This document shows positions 1 to 6,383 of a stretch of 13,280 nucleotides of DNA, one piece after another. The stretch lies in assembly GCA_947458575.1 (NCBI GenBank), contig CANHBE010000042.1:1-13280 (forward strand). The letters run 5' to 3'. Under the pieces are notes generated by a model, which was not told the origin of the DNA, did not search any database, and saw only the letters and a list, made by a program, of their open reading frames with translations. Within the stretch, counting starts at the first letter, position 1, and each line of letters starts with the position of its first letter. The position numbers were made by a program, and so were the translations under genes. Source of the DNA: Flavobacteriaceae bacterium (GTDB lineage: Bacteria; Bacteroidota; Bacteroidia; Flavobacteriales; Flavobacteriaceae).

Positions 1-981
1 ATCACGGTCATGAATACGTTGACCATTAATTTACATCTTCTGATGGTCTCGTTCTACAGACCGACTAAAAGTAGATACAAAATTATCTGTGAGGAGAAAG
101 CTTTTCCCTCTGATCAATATATGTTTCAGAGTCAAGTACGCTTTCACGGGTACGACCCCAAAGACGCAATTGTGGAGGTAAAACGCCGCGACGGCGAACA
201 CAATATTCGATTGGAAGATGTGCTGGCAAAAATCAAAGAAGTAGGCGACGAGCTGGCTTTGGTGTTGTTTGGAGGCGTCAATTATTATACGGGTCAAGTA
301 TTCGATATCAAAACCATCACAGCTGCCGGACATGAAGTAGGCGCTCAAGTGGGATGGGATTTGGCACATGCCGCAGGAAATATCAAACTGGCACTACATG
401 ATTGGGATGTAGATTTCGCTTGTTGGTGTAGCTATAAGTATATGAATTCTGGTCCAGGGAATGCTTCTGGCTGTTTTGTCCACGAAAAACATCACAACAA
501 CAAAGAACTTCCTCGATTTGCAGGCTGGTGGGGTCACAACAAAGAGAGACGTTTCAAGATGGAACCCGATTTCGATCCTGTTCATGGCGCAGACGGTTGG
601 CAAGTGAGCAATCTCCCGATACTTTCTTTGGCACCTTATCTGGCATCGGTAGAAATGTTTGAGGAAGTCGGCATGGATGCCCTTATCGCTAAAAGAGATT
701 TAATAACTTCCTATCTGGAGTTTGTCCTGCACGAAATTGATAAGGAAGTAGAAAGTGTTTTTGAAATCATCACGCCAACCATTCCGGAACAACGTGCGTC
801 GCAATTGTCGGTCTTCTTCCATGGTCAAGGTCGCTCTTTGTTCGAGTATTTGATGAAAAATGGTGTCGTGACAGATTGGAGAGAACCCAATGTGATTCGC
901 TTTGCGCCGGTACCATTATATAGCTCTTTTGAGGATATGTATGAATTTGGTCAAATATTGAAAAGAGGTATTATTCGATAG
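1..981 (+). CDS. kynU: Kynureninase, 5' end missing
   Basis: Kynureninase is a cytoplasmic PLP enzyme that cleaves kynurenine or 3-hydroxykynurenine to anthranilate or 3-hydroxyanthranilate plus L-alanine. The reading frame is open from base 1, and the residues before the first ATG (base 10) already match the family (TVMNTLTINLHLLMVSFYRP), so the ATG at 10 is internal and the gene begins upstream. I see 326 residues; the family is usually about 420, so roughly 100 are missing. Visible motifs are GWDLAHAAGN (Asp at visible residue 120, contacting the PLP ring) and SYKYMNSGPG with the PLP-binding Lys at visible residue 146. The C-terminus is complete, ending in a small-domain stretch typical of the family. 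kmo, the preceding pathway step, lies 3 kb downstream on the same strand. The gap of 133 bp to the next gene shows no clear terminator. Confidence 0.95.
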   Translation: MTVMNTLTINLHLLMVSFYRPTKSRYKIICEEKAFPSDQYMFQSQVRFHGYDPKDAIVEVKRRDGEHNIRLEDVLAKIKEVGDELALVLFGGVNYYTGQVFDIKTITAAGHEVGAQVGWDLAHAAGNIKLALHDWDVDFACWCSYKYMNSGPGNASGCFVHEKHHNNKELPRFAGWWGHNKERRFKMEPDFDPVHGADGWQVSNLPILSLAPYLASVEMFEEVGMDALIAKRDLITSYLEFVLHEIDKEVESVFEIITPTIPEQRASQLSVFFHGQGRSLFEYLMKNGVVTDWREPNVIRFAPVPLYSSFEDMYEFGQILKRGIIR

Positions 982-1114
982 TTCGATATTGCGAAGCTTT
1001 GAAATGAGTTGCGAAAAATAATTATGATGACCTCGAAATTTATATCAACCCCAAATAATAGATGCTAGATTGTATGCTTTGATACTAACTATCTAATAAT
1101 CGGATAATTTAAAT

Positions 1115-2206
1115 ATGAATAAACAAGACAAAATAAAAAACTTCGATCCATCACAACCGGGTTTAGCCGACGAGAGCATCTTCGGATTGCCGTTTACGGC
1201 CGAAGAAAGTGAAATCATTATTATTCCTGTACCTTGGGAAGTAACTGTCAGTTATGGGTCGGGCGCGTCTAACGGACCTGACGCCATTTTGGAAGCTTCA
1301 TTTCAAGTTGATTTGCAACATCAAGATTTTCCGGATCTCTGGAAATTGGGAATTTATCTTGATTTGAATGAGAAAACCGCAAACTGGAGAGACAACAGCG
1401 ACAAGTACAAAGGCATGGCACAACCTATTATTGCTGCTTTAGAAAGCGGTGAAGTCATCGAAAGTCACCCAGCCTTACAATCTGATTTGGATAAAATAAA
1501 CAAAGTTTGCCGAGAACTCAAAGATGAGGTTCGAGAACGTGTGTTGTACTGGATGAAGAAAGGAAAGAAAGTAGCTTTGTTGGGCGGAGATCATTCCACG
1601 CCTTTGGGATATTATGAAGCGCTGGCAAGTCAACACGAAAGCTTTGGTATCTTGCATTTAGATGCACATATGGATTTACGAATAGCGTATGAAGGATTTA
1701 CCTATTCGCACGCATCCATAATGTATAATGCACTTCAATTACCGCAAATTGCCAAAATAGTGCAGATTGGTATTCGCGATTTTTGTCAGCAAGAAGTTGA
1801 AACAGTCATGAAACAAGGTAAACGAGTACAAGTGCATACCGATGCCGATATGAAAGCTGAAACATTCCAAGGGAAATCATGGGACGAACAATGTGACCAC
1901 ATCATTGCTTCACTACCACAAAAAGTGGCCATTAGTTTTGATGTAGATGGGATGTATGCGTGGTATGGACCCAACACAGGAACGCCAGTTCCCGGTGGAT
2001 TCTCATACGAGCAAGCTACTTATTTGTTTAATAAATTAGCAGATTCCGGCAAGGAAATCATCGGATTTGATTTTGTGGAAGTGGCACCTGGTGACAATGA
2101 CTGGGATGGTAATGTTGGCGCGAGAATGCTTTTTCACCTCTGTGGAATATTGGCTAAAAACAACGGAATGGAAGTCGGAAAGCGAATTTCATTCTATCAA
2201 GGATAA
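1115..2206 (+). CDS. Ureohydrolase family protein (agmatinase/arginase-like)
   Basis: This is a 363-residue member of the arginase/agmatinase/formimidoylglutamase superfamily, binuclear-Mn enzymes that release urea (or formamide) from guanidino or formimino substrates. All expected metal ligands are present: H160 in GGDHS, D183/H185/D187 in DAHMD, and D276/D278 in SFDVD. E322 in FVEVAP matches the conserved arginase glutamate, and GTPVPGG (289-295) is also intact. Residues 1-60 (FDPSQPGLAD, IPVPWEVTVSYGSG) are typical of the Bacteroidota proteins usually annotated as agmatinase family. One oddity is that the Asp-Pro normally after SFDxDGL is Tyr-Ala (281-282). The substrate cannot be read from sequence; agmatine, arginine or formiminoglutamate are all possible. 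The start at 1115 follows an AT-rich leader without Shine-Dalgarno; only a near-match to a -7 box (ATGCTTTG, 1074-1081) precedes it. An intrinsic terminator follows the stop. Confidence 0.88.
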   Translation: MNKQDKIKNFDPSQPGLADESIFGLPFTAEESEIIIIPVPWEVTVSYGSGASNGPDAILEASFQVDLQHQDFPDLWKLGIYLDLNEKTANWRDNSDKYKGMAQPIIAALESGEVIESHPALQSDLDKINKVCRELKDEVRERVLYWMKKGKKVALLGGDHSTPLGYYEALASQHESFGILHLDAHMDLRIAYEGFTYSHASIMYNALQLPQIAKIVQIGIRDFCQQEVETVMKQGKRVQVHTDADMKAETFQGKSWDEQCDHIIASLPQKVAISFDVDGMYAWYGPNTGTPVPGGFSYEQATYLFNKLADSGKEIIGFDFVEVAPGDNDWDGNVGARMLFHLCGILAKNNGMEVGKRISFYQG

Positions 2207-2225
2207 TATTTTGTTCTACTCAAAT

Positions 2226-2255
2226 AAAAAAACCTGTTGAATGACAGGTTTTTTT
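2226..2255 (+). terminator. Intrinsic terminator after the ureohydrolase gene
   Basis: The stem AACCTGT (2231-2237) pairs with ACAGGTT (2244-2250) around the loop TGAATG. It is extended by A5 (2226-2230) opposite T5 (2251-2255) and followed by further T-rich sequence. It begins 20 bp after the stop codon. The A/T extension makes it plausible in both directions, but no gene converges here. Confidence 0.88.
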
Positions 2256-2393
2256 ATTTCGTTTTTTTTTAATTTTTTTCAAAAACACATTCAATTTCGA
2301 ATTGCACCCTTAATAAAAAATGGGTATGATTGATTAAATCATAAAAATTAGCAAGCTCTCATTTGAATTTACAGGGGTGTGATTTTTATTCTA

Positions 2394-2401
2394 TACTTTT
2401 G
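2394..2401 (+). promoter_or_regulatory. Probable -7 promoter element of amt
   Basis: TACTTTTG is an exact match to the Bacteroidota housekeeping -7 consensus TAnnTTTG and lies 23 bp before the amt ATG. No good TTG/TTTG -33 element sits at the usual 19-21 bp upstream, which may mean weak or activator-dependent transcription. An inverted repeat, TATGATT-N5-AATCATA, lies at 2325-2343. Confidence 0.5.
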
Positions 2402-2424
2402 CGATAAATAATAGATCTTTATTT

Positions 2425-3738
2425 ATGAGAAAAATTGTCCTCAGCGTAATTTTAGTTTCTTTATTGATTATCACTCTTTTTTCTGATATTATATTTAAAT
2501 CTGCACCAACGCCTACTGCGACAGGAAATTTTGACACTGGTGACATAGGTTGGATGCTAATGGCCACAGCGCTGGTATTATTGATGACACCCGGGTTGGG
2601 TTTCTTCTATGGGGGAATGGTCGGAAAGAAGAACGTAATCAGTACCATGCTGCAAAGTTTTATGGCCATGGTTATCGTTTCCTTATTGTGGGTGGTTATC
2701 GGTTTCGGATTGTCCTTCGGACCTTCGATTGGCGGTGTTATCGGGAATCCGCTGCCGTACTTGTTTTTTCAAAACGTGGGTGTGGATACATCATGGAGTC
2801 TTGCTCCGACCATTCCATTTTTGCTGTTCGCGCTCTTCCAGGCGAAGTTCGCGATCATCACCCCGGCACTGGTGACCGGCGCATTCGCTGAAAGAATTCG
2901 GTTTTGGGCCTATTTGCTTTTCATGGTTTTGTTTATTCTTTTTATTTATGCACCATTAGCGCATTGCACCTGGCATCCGGATGGTTTGTTGTTTAAGTTG
3001 GGTGTGCTTGATTTTGCCGGAGGGACCGTCGTACATATGAGCGCAGGATGGGCAGCCTTGGCAGGAGCGATTTTCTTGGGGAAACGAAAAGTACAGCAAG
3101 TAGCCCCGGCCCGAATTACCTATGTGTTGCTTGGGACGGGTTTGCTTTGGTTCGGTTGGTTTGGCTTCAATGCCGGTTCGGCAATGGGAGCCAATGGTTT
3201 GGCAGTTCAAGCGTTATCCACCACGACCGTTGCAGCGGCAGCGGCATCTATGGCTTGGGTGTTTTTGGATAAAATTATGGGACATAAAATCTCTGCCATG
3301 GGCGCTTGTATCGGTGCTATCGTTGGTTTGGTAGCAATAACACCTGCCGCAGGTTATGTTAGTATTCCACATAGTATATTTATAGGGATAGTAAGTAGTA
3401 TTGTTAGCAATTTTGTAGTCTTGAAATTTCCAAAAGGAAAAATTGACGATGCGTTAGATGTTTTTGGATGTCATGGCGTGGGTGGAATGACCGGTATGTT
3501 ATTGACGGGCGTCTTTGCTTCGAAGTCAGTTAATGCCGCGGTGGTTGATCAAGGGTTGATTTTTGGCGAAACAACCTTATTTATCAATCAGCTGACGGCT
3601 TTGGTCTGTGTTTCTGTATTTGCATTTACCGCTTCGTATGCGTTATTTTATATAGTTAATATAATGACACCTTTGCGCGTCACGAAGGAAAAAGAGGAAT
3701 TAGGATTAGACATTACGCAACACGGGGAGTTTTTGTAA
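2425..3738 (+). CDS. amt: Ammonium transporter (Amt/AmtB family)
   Basis: This is a 437-residue Amt/Mep/Rh-family channel in the cytoplasmic membrane, conducting ammonia/ammonium inward for assimilation. A hydrophobic N-terminal segment (about 5-23) looks like a signal peptide, followed by the usual run of about 11 helices. Residues matching E. coli AmtB are visible: D196 in LDFAGGTVVH, the twin pore histidines H204 and H350 (FGCHGVGG), the pore Phe in FQAKFAI (around 138), and WFGFNAGS with F248/S252. The C-terminal tail is short (from about 416), as expected for the cytoplasmic GlnK-contact region. No glnK-type gene is adjacent, unlike the usual amtB pairing. It is preceded by its own -7 element and followed by a short hairpin, so it is probably monocistronic. 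Bases 2821-2880 are unusually GC-rich (38 of 60 by hand count) compared with 17 of 60 at 3361-3420. Confidence 0.96.
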   Translation: MRKIVLSVILVSLLIITLFSDIIFKSAPTPTATGNFDTGDIGWMLMATALVLLMTPGLGFFYGGMVGKKNVISTMLQSFMAMVIVSLLWVVIGFGLSFGPSIGGVIGNPLPYLFFQNVGVDTSWSLAPTIPFLLFALFQAKFAIITPALVTGAFAERIRFWAYLLFMVLFILFIYAPLAHCTWHPDGLLFKLGVLDFAGGTVVHMSAGWAALAGAIFLGKRKVQQVAPARITYVLLGTGLLWFGWFGFNAGSAMGANGLAVQALSTTTVAAAAASMAWVFLDKIMGHKISAMGACIGAIVGLVAITPAAGYVSIPHSIFIGIVSSIVSNFVVLKFPKGKIDDALDVFGCHGVGGMTGMLLTGVFASKSVNAAVVDQGLIFGETTLFINQLTALVCVSVFAFTASYALFYIVNIMTPLRVTKEKEELGLDITQHGEFL

Positions 3739-3767
3739 AAGGCCATCACGTCTGCTCGCTCCGTCGC

Positions 3768-3790
3768 TAAAGATGTTTACTAAACATTTT
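3768..3790 (+). terminator. Possible terminator hairpin after amt
   Basis: The inverted repeat ATGTTTA (3773-3779), C, TAAACAT (3781-3787) is followed by seven or more T residues and starts about 35 bp after the amt stop. Imperfect pairing can extend outward (GCTAAA against TTTACGC). The perfect arms leave only a small loop, so folding would open some inner pairs. It could act as the amt terminator or be part of the repeat-rich spacer. Confidence 0.45.
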
Positions 3791-3803
3791 TTTACGCTTG
3801 GCC

Positions 3804-3921
3804 GCGTGAGGGATAGAGCGATTGTTTGAGCTCTTTTTTGTTTTAGAAAAAGCGCCTCGACTGCTCTTGGGGTGAACAAACAAAAAAAGCGAGTGCGATA
3901 GCCCGACCCTTGTGGTCACGC
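3804..3921 (+). repeat. Hairpin-forming intergenic element, copy A
   Basis: The outer arms GCGTGA (3804-3809) and TCACGC (3916-3921) pair, as do GGG (3810-3812) and CCC (3907-3909). An inner stem pairs TTTTTTGTTT (3834-3843) with AAACAAAAAA (3878-3887). Conserved blocks GGGATAGAGCG (3810-3820) and GAGTGCGATAGC (3891-3902) recur in diverged form in the minus-strand element at 6221-6327. In both places the element lies downstream of a gene in that gene's orientation. From memory, GAGGGAT...CTTTT...AAAAG...AGC elements are common between genes in Flavobacteriia; I cannot verify the family name here. It may be a dispersed repeat, a structured RNA or a 3'-UTR element. Confidence 0.55.
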
Positions 3922-3965
3922 CCAAATAAATCGCACAATTTTCAAGGTTACTTCAGATTATTATT

Positions 3966-3973
3966 TATTTTTG
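3966..3973 (+). promoter_or_regulatory. Probable -7 promoter element of kmo
   Basis: TATTTTTG matches TAnnTTTG exactly and ends 26 bp before the ATG at 4000. A transcript starting a few bases downstream could not encode the longer in-frame start at 3910, which supports the start at 4000. No convincing -33 element is seen. Confidence 0.45.
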
Positions 3974-3999
3974 TTTCCTACCATTTACTTAATTTCTTG

Positions 4000-5340
4000 A
4001 TGCAAGAATCGAAAAAAATTGCTGTCGTTGGTTCCGGATTAGTGGGTTCGTTATTGGCGATTTATTTAAAAAAAGCAGGACATACAGTTCACGTTTTTGA
4101 CAGAAGTCCCGACATTAGGAATATTGAGTTCTCTGGCCGTTCTATTAATTTAGTCATGTCTGACCGAGGTTGGAAAACACTTCGCGACATCGGACTTGAC
4201 GAAGAGATTAGACAAATTGGAATTCCGGTTGATAAACGCGCCATTCATATGACCGATTCTTCGCTGAATTATCAATATTACGGCAAAGAAGGTGAGGCTA
4301 TTTTTTCTCTGTCACGCGGTATTCTCAACCGGAAAATGATTGATTTAGCAGAAGCTGCCGGTGTCGAGTTTTTCTTCGAACACAAGATTTGGGATGTTAC
4401 ACTTTCTGATGCAACCTTGCATATTGGCGAAACCGAAAGAGGTGAGTGGGAGGAACTAAAATACGATTTGGTTTTTGGGTCTGATGGTGCTTTTTCTCGC
4501 GTAAGACATCGCATGCAACGCCAAAGTATGTTCAATTATTCGCAGGAGTTTTTGAAAATTGGTTACAAAGAATTGCACATTCCTGCCAATGAAGACGGCA
4601 CTCACAAACTGGATAAGAATTCGCTTCATATATGGCCTCGTGGCGATTATATGTTAATGGCTTTGGCGAATCTTGACGGCAGTTTTACCTGTACGCTCTT
4701 TATGCCACACCAAGGCGAAAATTCGTTTGAAAATCTTAAAGATAAAGAAACGCTCGAAGCTTATTTTGCTGAACATTTTCCTGATACTGCAGCTGTAATT
4801 CCAGATTTGGTAGAAGATTTTTTCAAGAATCCGACGAGTTATTTGGTGACGATGAAATGTTTCCCATGGACATTTGAAGATAAAGTAGCGTTGATTGGCG
4901 ATGCGTGTCACGCTATTGTTCCGTTTTATGGGCAGGGCATGAATGCTGGTTTTGAAGACATCACGGTGCTCAATGAAATGATGACACAATACGGAAATGA
5001 CTGGGATAAGATTTTTTCAGAATACGAAAACTCTCGCAAACCCAATGCAGATGCCATTGCCGAATTGTCGTATCGCAATTTTATGGAGATGAGCACCAAA
5101 ACCGCTGATGCGAAATTTCTACTGCAAAAGAAAATTGAAAAGTGGTTTTCTGAAAAGCACCCGGACAAATGGATGCCGTTGTACAGTCGAGTGACTTTCA
5201 GTCTTCGCCCATACTCTGAAGCGCTGGCACTAGGCAACCAGCAAAATGCGATCATGGATCAAGTGATGCAATTGCCAAATATTGAAAGTATTTGGAATAC
5301 GGAAATTGTAGAAAACAAAATCTTGGAATTGTTAGGTTAG
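4000..5340 (+). CDS. kmo: Kynurenine 3-monooxygenase
   Basis: This is a 446-residue FAD-dependent aromatic hydroxylase that converts L-kynurenine to 3-hydroxykynurenine using NADPH and O2. It has the N-terminal Rossmann motif GSGLVG (11-16) and the KMO signature SGRSINLVMSDRG (45-57). Next comes the substrate-side segment RAIHMTDSS...YQYYG (80-95). The second FAD motif is GSDGAFSRVR (160-169) and the third is GDACHAIVPFYGQGMNAG (300-317). The length is normal for the bacterial enzyme. The frame stays open upstream to an ATG at 3910, but those 30 residues are not family-like, run out of repeat element A, and precede the predicted -7 box, so I chose 4000. Its product is the preferred substrate of the kynureninase encoded upstream. 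The stop is followed at once by a GCGCAA-rich repeat. Confidence 0.95.
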   Translation: MQESKKIAVVGSGLVGSLLAIYLKKAGHTVHVFDRSPDIRNIEFSGRSINLVMSDRGWKTLRDIGLDEEIRQIGIPVDKRAIHMTDSSLNYQYYGKEGEAIFSLSRGILNRKMIDLAEAAGVEFFFEHKIWDVTLSDATLHIGETERGEWEELKYDLVFGSDGAFSRVRHRMQRQSMFNYSQEFLKIGYKELHIPANEDGTHKLDKNSLHIWPRGDYMLMALANLDGSFTCTLFMPHQGENSFENLKDKETLEAYFAEHFPDTAAVIPDLVEDFFKNPTSYLVTMKCFPWTFEDKVALIGDACHAIVPFYGQGMNAGFEDITVLNEMMTQYGNDWDKIFSEYENSRKPNADAIAELSYRNFMEMSTKTADAKFLLQKKIEKWFSEKHPDKWMPLYSRVTFSLRPYSEALALGNQQNAIMDQVMQLPNIESIWNTEIVENKILELLG

Positions 5341-5396
5341 TTTACCGTAAAGCGCGCAAGGAATTTTTGATTATTGAGCGCAAGGTTCGCAATTAG
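5341..5396 (-). repeat. GCGCAA-rich gene-end repeat, copy 1
   Basis: On the plus strand it starts TTTACCGTAAAGCGCGCAAG directly after the kmo stop codon and continues with degenerate units AGCGCAAGG and TTCGCAA to about 5396. Its first 20 bases match, with three differences, the reverse complement of 5669-5688. Strand is given relative to copy 2, where the sequence reads CTTTGCGGTAAA on plus. It resembles dispersed TTTGCG-unit repeats common in Bacteroidota intergenic DNA (from memory). Confidence 0.6.
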
Positions 5397-5503
5397 TTTA
5401 TGATCACATTTTTTTGGAGCTAGTTCCTGCTGTTGATTTTACGTAAGCAAGGCGAATTGAACGAAAAAAATCAAAAAGTTATTTTTTTAATTGTCTCTTG
5501 ATG

Positions 5504-5536
5504 AACCCTTTCAGAGTTTTAAACTCTGAAAGGGTT
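5504..5536. repeat. Perfect 33-bp palindrome (16-bp arms, 1-bp centre)
   Basis: The left arm AACCCTTTCAGAGTTT (5504-5519) and the right arm AAACTCTGAAAGGGTT (5521-5536) are exact reverse complements around T5520. There is no T-run on either side, so it is not a classical intrinsic terminator, though its position between convergent genes would suit transcript ending or 3'-end protection. From memory, CTTTCAGAGTTT palindromes recur in Bacteroidota genomes, so it is probably one copy of a dispersed family. Confidence 0.85.
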
Positions 5537-5642
5537 ATAAATTGAGAATCTTCCCTATCATCTAGGCGAGAAGAATAGAGTTCTTTTGCGGCTGTGAGCC
5601 CTTACCATATTTATTTTGTCACCTCATGACGTTTCAGCTATT

Positions 5643-5690
5643 TATCTTTGCGTTCATAGCGTAAACCATTGCGCACTTTGCGGTAAAAAT
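5643..5690 (+). repeat. GCGCAA-rich gene-end repeat, copy 2
   Basis: TTGCG-type units recur at 5648-5652, 5669-5673 and 5678-5682, ending CTTTGCGGTAAAAA at 5677-5689. Read on the minus strand, this sequence starts immediately after the cupin TGA (5692-5690). It is the inverted partner of the repeat that follows the kmo stop. Within it, TATCTTTG (5643-5650) also matches a -7 promoter box, but it points into the antisense strand of the cupin gene and is probably coincidental. Confidence 0.6.
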
Positions 5691-6052
5691 CATTCCTCCC
5701 GATGCACCTTATTAAAATCGAAAGCCGGATTGCAAATCGCAATATATTCGCAAGGTTCGTCAAACGGATTCGAGTATTGCACGCGGGTATTTTTCTGGAT
5801 ATGAATGGATTGGCCTTTTTCTAAAATCACAACCTCGTCCGCAATGATGAATTGCTTTTTCCCAGAAATAATAAAAGTATACTCATCAAATTCCGGCGTT
5901 TGAAAAGGTTCGCTCCAATGTGGCGGCGCAATCATGTGGGCGATTGAAATATTTGAATTGTTCGTTGTTGCCAGTCCGTGATGCTCTTCAATTAATTTTC
6001 CATCGGTAGTTGGAACAACAAAAGGTGATTTTTGAATGGTGTATTTTTTCAT
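5690..6052 (-). CDS. Small cupin-domain protein
   Basis: This is a 120-residue single-domain cupin (small beta-barrel, usually metal- or small-ligand-binding), probably cytoplasmic. Cupin motif 1 is seen as APPHWSEPFQTPEFDEYTFIISG (42-64, shown here with H45, E48 and E57 as possible ligands); the classical HxH pair is not complete. Motif 2 is around EKGQSIHIQKNTRVQYSNP (78-96), followed by CEYIAICNPAF (101-111). Function is not predictable, since cupins of this type serve as enzymes, sensors or storage folds. I chose the ATG at 6052; a longer frame would need a TTG at 6085 and adds 11 residues without family character. It follows the ATPase gene on the same strand, but 355 bp of repeat-containing DNA separates them, so a shared transcript is doubtful. 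No good promoter box was found directly upstream. Confidence 0.82.
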   Translation of the reverse strand: MKKYTIQKSPFVVPTTDGKLIEEHHGLATTNNSNISIAHMIAPPHWSEPFQTPEFDEYTFIISGKKQFIIADEVVILEKGQSIHIQKNTRVQYSNPFDEPCEYIAICNPAFDFNKVHREE

Positions 6053-6133
6053 AGTTTTAGGAAAGAGAATCAAATGACAAGACAAATCGATGACATATTT
6101 AAGATCTTATTTCTTGTATCTAACTTCTTTATA

Positions 6134-6202
6134 TTAATCAATTACATGTTGAAACACTTCTAAATATGCGCCAAACGGGTCGGATGCGCATCCGGAAATC
6201 AT
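6134..6202 (-). pseudogene. Possible gene remnant, 22 codons
   Basis: A minus-strand frame from ATG 6202 to TAA 6134 encodes MISGCASDPFGAYLEVFQHV-ID. The DPFGAYLEVFQ stretch resembles the C-terminal strand of VOC/glyoxalase-fold proteins (DPxGxxxELxQ). It is far too short to be a domain, and upstream its frame meets a stop and then repeat element B. It could be the tail of a gene disrupted by the repeat, or chance. Confidence 0.25.
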
Positions 6203-6220
6203 GGATTATTTTTTCGATTG

Positions 6221-6327
6221 GGAGCCGGGAACCTGCTGTCCACTCTATCTTTTGCGTCATCAGATTGGAGCTAACAAATGAGGTAAACTCCGCCGCAAAA
6301 GGATGCCGTTTCCATCAGGGCTAGGGC
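6221..6327 (-). repeat. Hairpin-forming intergenic element, copy B
   Basis: The central stem pairs TTTTGCG (6250-6256) with CGCAAAA (6294-6300), extended by ATC/GAT across one bulged G. Inside it, GGAG pairs with CTCC and TCAT with ATGA as alternatives. The outer arms AGCC (6223-6226) and GGCT (6319-6322) enclose the whole. Read on minus, GATGGAAACGG and GAGTGGACAGC (plus 6235-6245) align with blocks of element A (GATAGAGCG and GAGTGCGATAGC). It lies downstream of the ATPase gene in the same orientation. It may be a structured RNA such as a Flavo-1-type element or a dispersed repeat; I cannot decide by eye. Confidence 0.55.
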
Positions 6328-6383
6328 AATAAGCAGGGAAGAAATATTCAATTAAATTCGAATTTATCACAACCCAAAACCTA

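Larger units (their letters stand above)
5341..5689. other. Convergent intergenic region of kmo and cupin genes
   Basis: This 349-bp stretch has no convincing gene. It holds the two inverted GCGCAA-rich repeats at its extreme ends and a perfect 33-bp palindrome near its centre. An A/T-rich segment (5461-5490) could form a weak A/T hairpin. The only reading frame of note starts at 5616 and has no family signal, running back into the cupin gene antisense. Confidence 0.7.

Noticed and set aside
2550..2891. Alternative-frame 113-residue frame within amt
   Set aside because: It lies entirely inside the well-supported amt coding frame and its length is explained by the local GC-rich patch; there is no domain signal.
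3910..3999. 30-residue N-terminal extension of KMO from the ATG at 3910
   Set aside because: It precedes the Rossmann start MQESKKIAVVGSGLVG, is not family-like, arises from repeat element A, and lies upstream of the predicted -7 box.
5616..5804. 62-residue plus-strand frame across the kmo-cupin junction
   Set aside because: It is composed of repeat sequence and antisense cupin coding DNA, with no recognisable domain.
6053..6085. TTG-initiated extension of the cupin protein
   Set aside because: The ATG at 6052 fits the family start better and the extra 11 residues show no family character.
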